Positions 8,826 through 18,371 are shown, counted from the stretch's first letter. The stretch is 33,276 nucleotides of DNA from Saprospiraceae bacterium (GCA_022844265.1 JALHMA010000019.1:1-33276), one strand, 5' to 3'. Numbers and translations: made by a program. Notes: generated by a model from the sequence alone, not told the origin.

Positions 8826-10124
8826 ATGAAATACCAGGCACTCAGTCCCGAACTGTTCCAATTCAACCGCAAGCGTTTCGCCCGCGAAATGAAACCCAAT
8901 ACCCTTGCCATTTTTAATGCCAACGATCAGATGCCTCGCTCGGGCGATTCGTACCATAATTTTCGCCAAAATGCCGGTCTGTACTATCTCTCCGGCATCG
9001 ATCAGGAAGAAACGATGTTGCTGCTTTTCCCAGACTGCCCCCGCGAGGGACACAAGGAAGTGCTGGTGATCCGGCGCACCAATGAGCACTTAGCCGTTTG
9101 GGAAGGGCACAAATACACCAAGGAGGAGGCCCGCCAGGCTTCCGGAATCGAAAAAGTCTATTTCCTCGATGAAGCCGATCAGGTGATCAACGAAATGATC
9201 CTGCTTTCGGAGGGCATCTACCTGAACCTCAACGAGAACGATCGTTTTCTTTCGCCGGTCGAGTACCGCGATTTGCGCTATGCCCGCGGCATCCAGCAGC
9301 GGTATCCCGCTCACACCATCCTGCGCGCGCAACCGCTGTTGAAAAAATTGCAGACTGTAAAAAGCCAGTGGGAGGTGGATGTGACCCAACATTGCGTAGA
9401 TATTACGGAAAAAGCATTTCGCAGGGTGCTCGAATTTGTCAAACCAGGCGTCTGGGAATATGAAGTGGAAGCCGAAATTATCCACGAATTCATCCGAAAC
9501 CGCGCCACGGGCCATGCCTACACGCCTATTATCGGTTCGGGTAAAAATGCCTGCGTGCTGCATTACATTGATAACAACCAGCAATGCAAGAGCGGCGAGG
9601 TGCTGCTGATGGACTTCGGGGCTGAATATGGCAACTACAACGCCGACCTCACCCGTTCTATCCCGGTGAGCGGCACTTTTACCGACCGCCAGCGGGCCGT
9701 GTACAATGCCGTGCTGCGGGTGTTCAAAGAGGCCCGCGCCATGCTGGTGCCGGGAACTACCCTGGAAGAATACCACAAGGAAGTGGGCAAATTTATGGAA
9801 AGTGAACTGCTCGGCCTCGGACTGATCAGCCGCGACGACATCGAAAAGCAGGACAAAAACTGGCCCGCCTATAAAAAGTATTTCATGCACGGCACCAGCC
9901 ACCACCTGGGCCTCGATGTGCACGATATTATGTTCCGCTACGATCCATTCCGCGCCGGAAATCTGTTCACCTGCGAGCCTGGCATTTATATCCCGGAAGA
10001 AAACCTGGGCATCCGCCTCGAAAATGATATCCTGATTACCGATAACGGGCCGGTGGATTTGTTCAAAAACATTCCGATTGAAGCGGAGGAAATCGAGGAA
10101 CTGATGAATGCGATGGTTGCCTGA
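8826..10124 (+). CDS. pepP: Xaa-Pro aminopeptidase (aminopeptidase P family, M24)
   Basis: N-terminal AMP_N-like MPRSGDSYHNFRQNAGLYYLSGIDQEETMLLLFP; M24 metal site region LLMDFGAEYGNYNADLTRSIPVSG, HGTSHHLGLDVHD, EPGIYIPEENLGIRLEND. Confidence 0.93.
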   Translation: MKYQALSPELFQFNRKRFAREMKPNTLAIFNANDQMPRSGDSYHNFRQNAGLYYLSGIDQEETMLLLFPDCPREGHKEVLVIRRTNEHLAVWEGHKYTKEEARQASGIEKVYFLDEADQVINEMILLSEGIYLNLNENDRFLSPVEYRDLRYARGIQQRYPAHTILRAQPLLKKLQTVKSQWEVDVTQHCVDITEKAFRRVLEFVKPGVWEYEVEAEIIHEFIRNRATGHAYTPIIGSGKNACVLHYIDNNQQCKSGEVLLMDFGAEYGNYNADLTRSIPVSGTFTDRQRAVYNAVLRVFKEARAMLVPGTTLEEYHKEVGKFMESELLGLGLISRDDIEKQDKNWPAYKKYFMHGTSHHLGLDVHDIMFRYDPFRAGNLFTCEPGIYIPEENLGIRLENDILITDNGPVDLFKNIPIEAEEIEELMNAMVA

Positions 10125-10206
10125 AAAGTAAAAGGCAAAGGGCAAAAAGCAAAAATAGCTACTCGGCAAATTTTGCCTTTTGCTTTTTGCCCTTTGCTCT
10201 TTTACT
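10125..10206. repeat. Inverted repeat of AAAGGC-type heptamers after the pepP stop
   Basis: AAGTAAAAGGCAAAGGGCAAAAAGCAAAAA (10125-) versus the rc of TTTTGCTTTTTGCCCTTTGCTCTTTTACTT (10177-10206). Confidence 0.85.
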
Positions 10207-10211
10207 TATAA

Positions 10212-10250
10212 AACAGACCGCCAGGTGACTGATTCACCCGACGGCCTGTT
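10212..10250. terminator. Intrinsic terminator-like hairpin between convergent pepP and the DUF4394 gene
   Basis: ACAGACCGCCAGGTGA-ctgat-TCACCCGACGGCCTGT stem with G-T pairs; TTTT on the minus side. Confidence 0.6.
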
Positions 10251-10348
10251 CATTTCACAAAACAAATTCCCTTCAGCCTTTTGCTGTTACGGATACGCCT
10301 GAAATTTTCGGGCTTATCTGCAAAAGCAGGGCCTGAAATGCCCAATTT

Positions 10349-10473
10349 TCAAAAGGTTTATAAGGTTTATAAGGTTGATGAGGTTCATAAGGGCCGCTCA
10401 AAATGAGAGAAATCACTTCATAGAGTGGCTCTTATAAACCTCATCAACCTTATAAACCTTATAAACCCTTTGA
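10349..10473. repeat. 51-bp-arm inverted repeat composed of AAGGTTTAT-type 9-mers
   Basis: 10349-10399 versus 10423-10473, 47/51 matching by eye, 23-nt loop. Confidence 0.9.
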
Positions 10474-10486
10474 GACAGCCACCATT

Positions 10487-13400
10487 TTATTTACTGCGCT
10501 GAACCAGCACTTTGGCCGTGCCGCGCAACGATTGATCAATAAACATTTGAACAAAATATATGCCTTCAGCCTGTGCTGCGACATTCCACTCCACCTGGTG
10601 GGGACCGGCCGGCATGGAGCGATCGAGTACCGTTGCGATGCGGCGACCGCTCAGGTCGGTTACTTCCATTCGGATATCGGCTGACTGGTTTAGTTCAAAG
10701 GAAAACACAGCCTGTTGTGGCGCAGGATTAGGGAATACCCCGATGTACTGCGAACGAATCAAAGGATCATTGACGCTGACAATTAAGACGGAATCAATCA
10801 GAATGGCGATGTCGCGGACGGCAATGCCATTGCCTATTTTCCCAATCAGGTTGGTGCTGCCGGATGCCAGATCCATCGTATAAAAATTATCGCTGGAAGA
10901 GGCGCCGGGATTGGCGGACAGGTAAGCGTCGTTCATGCCCGTTTCAAAATTGTAGTAAATATCAAAATCCACGCTGGGGTCCGCCGGATTAAGGACAATA
11001 CCTGTGTTGCCGAGTGTATTCAGCACCCCGTTGTTGGGTGGAATCTGGGTGGTCAACACATTCAGGGAATCGTCGTAATTGTACAAGGTCGTCGTCGTGG
11101 CCCCGTTAAAACTATTGGTATAGGCTACCGCGCCCACAGCCGGATTCATCCCGGCATTGATATCTCCGGGAGCAAAAACCAGGTTCATATCCGTGGCGGC
11201 AATCGCGCCGGTTACGGGATGCATGCGGTAATTGGCGTTGTTGGCGCCTACCACCCGAATGCGGTCGACCGTTGGGTTAAAATCAAAACCGACATCGCCG
11301 GCGCCCAAAGCAAGTGTAACAGAAGCGGCCCCAATGGCGGTAGCCACACCTGAAATGCGGTCAATGTTGTACAGGCGCGCCTCTCCGTTGGTGGCATTGT
11401 AACCAAGTCCGTACAATTCACCCGTAGCAGGGCGAAAATCGGTACCCACCAGGTTCTGGCCTGCTGCCACCCCTGTAACTGTAACCAGATTACGCACCAC
11501 TTCCGGCAAATCGGAGTCGAAGGAAATCAGGCTGTTGTTTGCCGTGAGGGCATACACCAATTGTCCGGTCACTTCTTCCGGCACGGCGCGTTCGATCAGA
11601 ACGGCGATGTCATTGACAGCAATGCCCAGGCCAATTTGGCCGATCAGCGTTGCGCTGCCGTTGGTCAGGTTGAGGCTGTAAAAATTATCGGACAGCAAAG
11701 CGCCTGTGTTGGAGGATAAAAAGGCGAGGTTGCTGCTGCTTTCCGCATCAAAAAAGATGTCCATATCGGCGGAAGGGTCCAGTAAGTTCAGGGTTAGACC
11801 GCTGTTGCCGATAGTATTCAGCACCCCGTTGTTGGGTGGAATTTGTGTAGTCAGTACGTTCAGCGAGTCGTCGTAGTTAAACAAAACGGTAGAAGTAGCG
11901 CCGATATAACTGTTGGTGTAAGCCAAGGCGCCAACGGAAGGATTGGCTGCGGCATTTACGTCACCTGCGGCAAAAGCCAGGTCGGCGTCCGTGGCGGCGA
12001 TGCCACCTGTAATGGGGTTGAGGCGGTAGTTGGCGTTGTTGCTGCCTGTTACGCGAATGCGGTCGACGGTCGGATTGAAATCAAAGCCGATTTTGCCCAT
12101 ACCTGCTTCCAGGGTGATGGCAGCGGCGCCAATGGCGGTAGCAACACCCGTTGATGCTGCAATCGTGTACAAACGCGCTTCGCCGTTGGTGTTGTTGTAG
12201 CCCAGGGCTAATAACTCACCCGTAGCCGGGCGGAAATCCATACCAACCAACACCTGTCCCATAGCGACTCCGCTTACAGTAACCAGATTACGCACCACTT
12301 CCGGCAAATCGGAGTCAAAGGAAATCAGGCTGTTGTTTGCCGTGAGGGCATACACCAATTGTCCGGTCACTTCTTCCGGCACGGCGCGTTCGATCAGAAC
12401 GGCGATGTCATTGACAGCAATGCCCAAACCAATTTGGCCGATCAGCGTTGCGCTGCCGTTCGTCAGGTTGAGGCTGTAAAAATTATCGGACAGCAACGCG
12501 CCTGTGTTGGAGGATAAAAAGGCGAGGTTGCTGCTGCTTTCCGCATCAAAAAAGATGTCCATATCGGCGGAAGGGTCCAGTAAGTTCAGGGTTAGACCGC
12601 TGTTGCCGATAGTATTCAGCACCCCGTTGTTGGGTGGAATTTGTGTAGTCAGTACGTTCAGCGAGTCGTCGTAGTTAAACAAAACGGTAGAAGTAGCGCC
12701 GATATAACTGTTGGTGTAAGCCAAGGCGCCAACGGAAGGATTGGCTGCGGCATTTACGTCACCTGCGGCAAAAGCCAGGTCGGCGTCCGTGGCGGCGATG
12801 CCACCTGTAATGGGGTTGAGGCGGTAGTTGGCGTTGTTGCTGCCTGTTACGCGAATGCGGTCGACGGTCGGATTGAAATCAAAGCCGATTTTGCCCATAC
12901 CTGCTTCCAGGGTGATGGCAGCGGCGCCAATGGCGGTAGCAACACCCGTTGATGCTGCAATCGTGTACAAACGCGCTTCGCCGTTGGTGTTGTTGTAGCC
13001 CAGGGCTAATAACTCACCCGTGGCCGGGCGGAAATCCATACCAACCAACACCTGTCCCATGGCGACCCCGCTTACGGCGACGAGGTTGCGCACGACGCCC
13101 GGCAAATCGGAGTCGAAGGAAATCAGGCTGTTGTTTGCCGTCAGGGCGTACACCAGTTGTCCGGTCACTTCTTCCGGCACGGCGCGTTCGATCAGAACGG
13201 CGATGTCGTCTACTTCAAGACCCAAACCGATCGGCCCTACCAGCGTGGCCAGGCCTGTTGTGAGATTGACCGTGTACAGTTGGTCTGATAAACTGACGTT
13301 GTCATTGGCTACCAGGTAGGCTACATTCTGGCCGGTGACCGGATTGATAGCAATGTCTATATCCGATGTCTCGTTATTCGGGTTCAAAAGGATGCCCACG

Positions 13401-14059
13401 GCGCCCACAGTGTTCAGCGTACCGTTATTGGGTGGAATCTGCGTGGTGAGTACCCCGAGCGAATCATCAAAATTGAACAAGGTAGTACTGGTAGCACCGA
13501 TATAACTATTCGTGTAAGCCACCGCGCCTATGGAAGGATTTTGGGCTGCATTCACATCCGTTATTGCAAATGCGAGGTTGCCATCTGTGGCTACCAACGC
13601 ACCGGTGACCGGGTGCAGGCGATAATTGACATTGTTACTGCCGGTCACGCGGATGCGGTCGACCGTAGGGTTAAAATCGAAACCGACCTTCACCATATCT
13701 GAAGCCAGCGTGATGGGGCCGGCGCCAATGGCCGTCGCGACGGCTGTGGTGGTATTCAGGGTGTACAATCGCGCTTCGCCGGTAGTTTGGCGATAACCCA
13801 AAATGTATAGCTCTCCGGTAACAGGTCTGCTATCCATCCCTGCAATAATGTAGTTGGCCTCAATGCCGGAGATAGCAGTACTCGACAATACCAGTGCCGG
13901 GGTCAGGGCATTGAAAGAAATCAGGTTATTGCCGGAAAGTGCAAAAATAGTTTGTGCATGGAGGGAGGAAAAAGCGCCGATCCATAGCATCAGCACGAAT
14001 GACAATACTGTTCGGTGCAGGCGGAAATGGGAAAAAAAGGTAGAAAGGTTGTTGAGCAT
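10487..14059 (-). CDS. Secreted protein with four tandem DUF4394 domains and C-terminal T9SS type A sorting domain
   Basis: Four repeats of ~265 aa (NxLISFxxxxP..GFDFNPTVDRIRVTGSNNxNYRLxPxTG..PPNNGxLNTxG); C-terminus VFPNPAPQQAVFSFEL..GIYFVQMFIDQSLRGTAKVLVQ. Confidence 0.92.
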   Translation of the reverse strand: MLNNLSTFFSHFRLHRTVLSFVLMLWIGAFSSLHAQTIFALSGNNLISFNALTPALVLSSTAISGIEANYIIAGMDSRPVTGELYILGYRQTTGEARLYTLNTTTAVATAIGAGPITLASDMVKVGFDFNPTVDRIRVTGSNNVNYRLHPVTGALVATDGNLAFAITDVNAAQNPSIGAVAYTNSYIGATSTTLFNFDDSLGVLTTQIPPNNGTLNTVGAVGILLNPNNETSDIDIAINPVTGQNVAYLVANDNVSLSDQLYTVNLTTGLATLVGPIGLGLEVDDIAVLIERAVPEEVTGQLVYALTANNSLISFDSDLPGVVRNLVAVSGVAMGQVLVGMDFRPATGELLALGYNNTNGEARLYTIAASTGVATAIGAAAITLEAGMGKIGFDFNPTVDRIRVTGSNNANYRLNPITGGIAATDADLAFAAGDVNAAANPSVGALAYTNSYIGATSTVLFNYDDSLNVLTTQIPPNNGVLNTIGNSGLTLNLLDPSADMDIFFDAESSSNLAFLSSNTGALLSDNFYSLNLTNGSATLIGQIGLGIAVNDIAVLIERAVPEEVTGQLVYALTANNSLISFDSDLPEVVRNLVTVSGVAMGQVLVGMDFRPATGELLALGYNNTNGEARLYTIAASTGVATAIGAAAITLEAGMGKIGFDFNPTVDRIRVTGSNNANYRLNPITGGIAATDADLAFAAGDVNAAANPSVGALAYTNSYIGATSTVLFNYDDSLNVLTTQIPPNNGVLNTIGNSGLTLNLLDPSADMDIFFDAESSSNLAFLSSNTGALLSDNFYSLNLTNGSATLIGQIGLGIAVNDIAVLIERAVPEEVTGQLVYALTANNSLISFDSDLPEVVRNLVTVTGVAAGQNLVGTDFRPATGELYGLGYNATNGEARLYNIDRISGVATAIGAASVTLALGAGDVGFDFNPTVDRIRVVGANNANYRMHPVTGAIAATDMNLVFAPGDINAGMNPAVGAVAYTNSFNGATTTTLYNYDDSLNVLTTQIPPNNGVLNTLGNTGIVLNPADPSVDFDIYYNFETGMNDAYLSANPGASSSDNFYTMDLASGSTNLIGKIGNGIAVRDIAILIDSVLIVSVNDPLIRSQYIGVFPNPAPQQAVFSFELNQSADIRMEVTDLSGRRIATVLDRSMPAGPHQVEWNVAAQAEGIYFVQMFIDQSLRGTAKVLVQRSK
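11480..13076 (-). repeat. 798-bp tandem near-identical intragenic duplication (DUF4394 domains 2 and 3)
   Basis: Plus-strand ORFs 11843..12154 and 12641..12952 encode identical 103-aa translations, offset 798 nt; flanking DNA differs by only a few bases. Confidence 0.93.
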
Positions 14060-14175
14060 CGTAGTTTAGTTGAAATGTTATGGGAAATAGTTGGAATAGG
14101 ATAACCCTGCTATTTCCCTACCTACGAGTGACGACTCAACTTTGGTTTTTGGTTTTTTGGGTTTTGTTTAAAAAA

Positions 14176-14448
14176 GGAACACGGATTGAAAGGATGGGAC
14201 ACGGATTTTTGCGCTTACGCGCACGTAGGAATAATAGCAACGCGGATCACGCGGATGAGGCGGATTTACGCGGATTTTTCCGCCTTAGAGTTGACACGGA
14301 TCAAATATGATCACTTTTAAAAAAACAGGTCAACTCTAACGCGGGAAAATCCGCGTAAATCCGCCTCATCCGCATGATCCGCGTTGCTATTATTCCTACG
14401 TGCGCGTAAGCGCAAAAATCCGTGTCCAATCCTTTCAATCCGTGTTCC
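14176..14448. repeat. Large inverted repeat, 120-nt arms (116/120 matching), 33-nt loop
   Basis: 14176-14295 versus 14329-14448; arms built of degenerate (A/G)CGGATT words. Confidence 0.95.
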
Positions 14449-14479
14449 ATCACGCTACGAAGGAGATCCCATTTTGATC

Positions 14480-15751
14480 TTACCGCACAATCAACTTCTC
14501 CCGTTCCGGCCCCGTAGAGATCATCGTAAAAGGAACCCCGAGGTACGCTTCCAGTTCCTCCAAAAAAACGCGGGCCTGTGCAGGCAGCGCCTCATACGTC
14601 AGCGCCTCATCCAGAGAACAATTCCAGCCGGCGAATTGCCGCAATACCGGCGCCACAGGCGTATGGCACAAGTCGAAAGGAAGTCGATCCGTTTCAATAT
14701 TGTTGTAGCGGTACTGCGTGGCGGCGGCGATTTCTGAAAAAATGTTCAGCACATCAATTTTGGTCATGCACAATTCTGTGACGCCATTGAGCAGAATAGT
14801 GTAGCGGAGTTGTGGTAAGTCGATCCATCCGCAGCGCCGCGGCCGGCCGGTGGTAGAACCGAATTCCATGCCTTCCTGGCGCAGTTTTTCACCGGTTTCA
14901 TTGTCCTCCTCTGTTGGAAACGGGCCGCCGCCCACACGGGTACAGTAGGCCTTGGTAATCCCGATCACGCGCCCGATGCGCTGCGGCGCTACACCCAGGC
15001 CTGTGCAGACGCCGGCTGTAATGGTATTGGAAGAGGTTACAAAAGGATAAGTGCCGAAATCAATATCGAGCATACTGCCTTGTGCGCCTTCAGCCAGTAT
15101 TTTTTTTCCGGCCTTCAGGGCGTCGTTGATATAGTATTCACAATCGACAAAGGGCAGCGCCAGCAGATCGTCCAGGCTGGCAAACCAGGCTTTTTCTTCC
15201 GCTTCCAGGTCGAAGGATACTTCCGGGTAAATTTTCAGCAACTCTAAATGTTTGGCTTTCAGGGCCTCATATTGATCGCGGAACGCAGGCGATTCCACAT
15301 CGCCGATACGAAGCCCGTTTCGGCCGGTTTTGTCCATATAGGTAGGGCCGATGCCTTTGAGTGTCGAACCGATTTTTTCTTTCCCCTTGTGCGCCTCGCT
15401 GGCTGCATCGAGCCAGCGATGGGTGGGTAAAATGAGGTGCGCTTTGCGGGAAACCAGCAGGCGGTCATGGAATTTAACGTCCGTTTGTTCGAGCGAACGC
15501 AGCTCGCGCTGGAAAACAAGTGGATCGAGTACGACGCCGTTGCCGATCAGGTTGATGAGGCCCGCACGAAAGATACCGGATGGAATGGTATGCAAAACAT
15601 ATTTATTTCCTCCGAACTTGAGGGTATGACCGGCATTCGGGCCGCCCTGAAAACGGGCCACTATGTCGTAGTCATTTGCCAGATAGTCCACAATTTTACC
15701 TTTCCCCTCATCGCCCCATTGCAGCCCCAGAATCACATCAATTTGTTGCAT
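14480..15751 (-). CDS. purA: Adenylosuccinate synthase
   Basis: IDVILGLQWGDEGKGKIVDYLA, GGPNAGHTLKF, GIGPTYMDKTGRNGLRIGD, EGAQGSMLDIDFGTYPFVTSSNT. Confidence 0.98.
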   Translation of the reverse strand: MQQIDVILGLQWGDEGKGKIVDYLANDYDIVARFQGGPNAGHTLKFGGNKYVLHTIPSGIFRAGLINLIGNGVVLDPLVFQRELRSLEQTDVKFHDRLLVSRKAHLILPTHRWLDAASEAHKGKEKIGSTLKGIGPTYMDKTGRNGLRIGDVESPAFRDQYEALKAKHLELLKIYPEVSFDLEAEEKAWFASLDDLLALPFVDCEYYINDALKAGKKILAEGAQGSMLDIDFGTYPFVTSSNTITAGVCTGLGVAPQRIGRVIGITKAYCTRVGGGPFPTEEDNETGEKLRQEGMEFGSTTGRPRRCGWIDLPQLRYTILLNGVTELCMTKIDVLNIFSEIAAATQYRYNNIETDRLPFDLCHTPVAPVLRQFAGWNCSLDEALTYEALPAQARVFLEELEAYLGVPFTMISTGPEREKLIVR

Positions 15752-15888
15752 ATTATTGATTTTAAATGATTTGCAGGCAAATATGGCCCCTAAAACGGGT
15801 ATCCTGACACTTTTTTGCCCACCTGAAAATGAGGGGACAAAAGTAGGAAAACAAAAAGCAATGGGATGGGAAAGAGCGGGCTTTTCTT

Positions 15889-15896
15889 ACCTTTGC
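15889..15896 (+). promoter_or_regulatory. Candidate -7 element TACCTTTG immediately before the DUF4271 gene
   Basis: Exact TAnnTTTG ending 4 nt before ATG 15901; no clear -33 element seen. Confidence 0.4.
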
Positions 15897-15900
15897 AGCA

Positions 15901-16805
15901 TGATTAGGTTGGCTTCGCTTTTTTTGCTGTTTCAATTATACATTGTGCAGGCACATGGGCAGGCAGCCGTGAATCCCTTCGACCTCATTCACCGGCTGCC
16001 TAAACAGGCACTGACTGGCTCCGATGCAGCGCAAACGGAATCGGCAGTCAATCCCTTTAACGTAGTGGCGCACCGTACGCCCGGAGCCAGCCAGATACTT
16101 GCCGAAAATAAAACGGAAGCATTTCGCCCCTTTTCCATTCTTCCGCGCGGCGGCGGACTCTCCAACGGTTTGTTGTTCGGCTTGCTGGTGCTCATGTTTG
16201 CGATACTGACTTTGTCGGTGGCAACCAATCGCAGTGCAGTAGGAAAGGCCTGGCGCGGTTTTTTAAATGATAATGCCCTGACACAGGCACAGCGCGAAGC
16301 GACCGGCCTGGTTGGAAGTACGCCTTATTACCTGTTGTACCTCAATTTTTTGCTCAATATGGGGCTTTTTATCTTTCTGGTGACGCGTTTTTTCACCCAG
16401 GATAAATTTAATAACACCCCGTTTTTACTCATCTGCATTGTGGGCGGCGCTGCCATGTTTTTATCCAAACACGTGATTCTGGCGATCGTACGGTACCTTT
16501 TTCAGGTAGAAACAGAAGTGACCCGCTACAATTTTTTAGTGATTATCTTCAACTGCGTGCTGGGGCTGTTTCTGGTTCCCTTCAATTTTATGATTGCACT
16601 GGGAGCGGAGAAATTCTACCAGGGCTTGCTGGTGTTCTGGGTATTGGGGCTGGTGAGCATATTTTACATTTATCGTTCGCTGCGGGCTTTGAATATTGGC
16701 AGTAAATTTTTGGTGGGTGACCAATTTCACTTTTTATTATACCTTTGCACTGTCGAAGCAGCACCCGTCCTCCTCCTTACAAAATTAGCCATGATGCAAT
16801 CCTGA
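15901..16805 (+). CDS. DUF4271-type integral membrane protein
   Basis: Signal peptide MIRLASLFLLFQLYIVQAHGQA then multiple TM helices; adjacent to hemD. Start at 15901 preferred over 15756. Confidence 0.75.
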
Positions 16806-16925
16806 CGAATTTGATTGATAAGGGTTCCTGCCTGCCGGGGGAATTCTCGGAATAACGCCTTGTTTAACAATACGCTATTTTCATTGGAAGAAACCTTACA
16901 AATTTCACGAAACATACCAGTCCGA

Positions 16926-17708
16926 ATGTCTGCAACCGCTGCATCCGCTCAGGAAGGAGCCTTCAAAACAGTCCAGAACATACTCATTTCTCAAGCCCAA
17001 CCGGCCATCCGTACACAGTACGACGAGTTGGAAAAACGATTTGATGTACGCATCGACTTTGTCCCATTTGTGACGATTGAAGGCCTTACGGAAAAGGAAT
17101 ACCGCAAAAATCGGGTTTATCCGAACGATTACACGGCCATCGTTTTTACCAGTAAAAATGCGGTGGATCATTTTTTTCGCCTCTGTGGAGAATTGCGCAT
17201 CAAAATGTCGGAGGAAATGAAATACTTCTGTTCGACTGAAGCGATTGCCAATTATCTGCAAAAATTTATCATGTTCCGAAAAAGAAAGGTGTTCAACGGC
17301 ACCAAATCTATCCCGGAACTCAAATCCTACATCCTCCGCAACAAGGAAGAAAAATTCTTCCTGCCCTGCAACGACCAGGGCAATCCCGATGTGATCCGGT
17401 TTTTCCGCGACCTGAAAGTGCCGATCCAGGAAGCCGTGATGTACCGCACCGTCAATAACGATCTTACCGAACTGAAGGACATCAAGTACGACATCATTGC
17501 GTTCTTTTCGGCTCTTGAAATAAAATCCATGTTCGAGCAGTTCCCGGATTTCAAGCAGGAAGACCGCCGCATCTGTGTATTTGGAACATCTGCCAGCAAG
17601 GCCGTTACCGAACGCGGCATGACGGTCAGTATGCAGGCCGGTACACCGGAAGCGCCTTCTATTGCAGTGGCTTTGGAGAACTATTTGAAGGTGTCGAATA
17701 AGAAGTAA
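16926..17708 (+). CDS. hemD: Uroporphyrinogen-III synthase
   Basis: VQNILISQAQPAIRTQYDELEKRFDVRIDFVPFVTIEGL..YTAIVFTSKNAVDHFFRLC..IAFFSALEIKSMFEQFP; internal ATG 16926 is the likely start. Confidence 0.85.
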   Translation: MSATAASAQEGAFKTVQNILISQAQPAIRTQYDELEKRFDVRIDFVPFVTIEGLTEKEYRKNRVYPNDYTAIVFTSKNAVDHFFRLCGELRIKMSEEMKYFCSTEAIANYLQKFIMFRKRKVFNGTKSIPELKSYILRNKEEKFFLPCNDQGNPDVIRFFRDLKVPIQEAVMYRTVNNDLTELKDIKYDIIAFFSALEIKSMFEQFPDFKQEDRRICVFGTSASKAVTERGMTVSMQAGTPEAPSIAVALENYLKVSNKK

Positions 17709-17726
17709 ATACCTTATTCCCCAACC

Positions 17727-18371
17727 ATGCTGTTTACCCTGCTAAAAAAGGAATTTTTACTCGAATTCCGCCAACGCTACGCCATCAGCGGCATTGTGTT
17801 GTATGTATTCAGTATGGTCTTCGTGGTGTATGCCGCCAGCATCAAAGTACAGCCCCAGGTCTGGAATGTATTGTTTTGGCTGATCGTCCTCTTCGCCAGT
17901 ATCAATGCCGTAGTGAAAAGTTTTGTGCAGGAGAGCGGCGCCAGGCAGTTGTATTACTACCAACTGGCTGACCCTGCCATGTTGCTGCTGGCCAAAATTA
18001 TTTACAACACCTTGTTATTGCTGGTATTAAGCCTGCTGGCATTCGGTTCGTACAGCATCGTAGCGGGCAATCCGGTGAAGGACATCGGGTTGTTTGCGCT
18101 GATCCTGTTGCTGGGCAGCCTGGGGTTCAGCATCGCCTTCACCTTTATCGCGTCCATCGCCGCAAAAGCCAACAACAGCGCAACGCTGATGGCCATTCTG
18201 AGTTTTCCGGTGATTATGCCCATTTTGCTGACGCTGGTGCGACTTTCTGCCATTGCCCTGCGTCTCATACAGGATACTTCCTATCAACGCGATATTGTAA
18301 ATCTCCTGGCCATAGATACCATCCTGATCACACTTACATTTGTGCTTTTTCCGTATGTTTGGCGTGATTGA
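17727..18371 (+). CDS. ccmB: Heme exporter protein CcmB
   Basis: KKEFLLEFRQRYAISGIVLYVFSMVFVVY..SFVQESGARQLYYYQLADPAMLLLAKI..; followed by ccmC. Confidence 0.9.
   Translation: MLFTLLKKEFLLEFRQRYAISGIVLYVFSMVFVVYAASIKVQPQVWNVLFWLIVLFASINAVVKSFVQESGARQLYYYQLADPAMLLLAKIIYNTLLLLVLSLLAFGSYSIVAGNPVKDIGLFALILLLGSLGFSIAFTFIASIAAKANNSATLMAILSFPVIMPILLTLVRLSAIALRLIQDTSYQRDIVNLLAIDTILITLTFVLFPYVWRD

Noticed and set aside
9090-10169. 359-aa minus-strand ORF opposite pepP
   Set aside because: The aminopeptidase P catalytic motifs are on the plus strand; the antisense product is not recognisable.
10326-10350. Similarity of AAAAGCAGGGCCTGAAATG with AAAAGCAGGGTCTGAAACG near 32428
   Set aside because: Only about 19 nt with two mismatches and no consistent gene context; too weak alone.
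11843-12952. Two identical 103-aa plus-strand ORFs that might look like a duplicated small gene pair
   Set aside because: They are antisense shadows of the duplicated DUF4394 domain; the duplication itself is reported.
14082-14118. 9-bp inverted repeat GGGAAATAG/CTATTTCCC in the DUF4394 leader
   Set aside because: Short stem, AT-rich, no supporting promoter or riboswitch features; could be chance.
14176-14448. Interpretation of the large inverted repeat as an IS element or integron attC
   Set aside because: No transposase or integrase ORF, no target-site duplication seen, and the size and structure do not fit attC.
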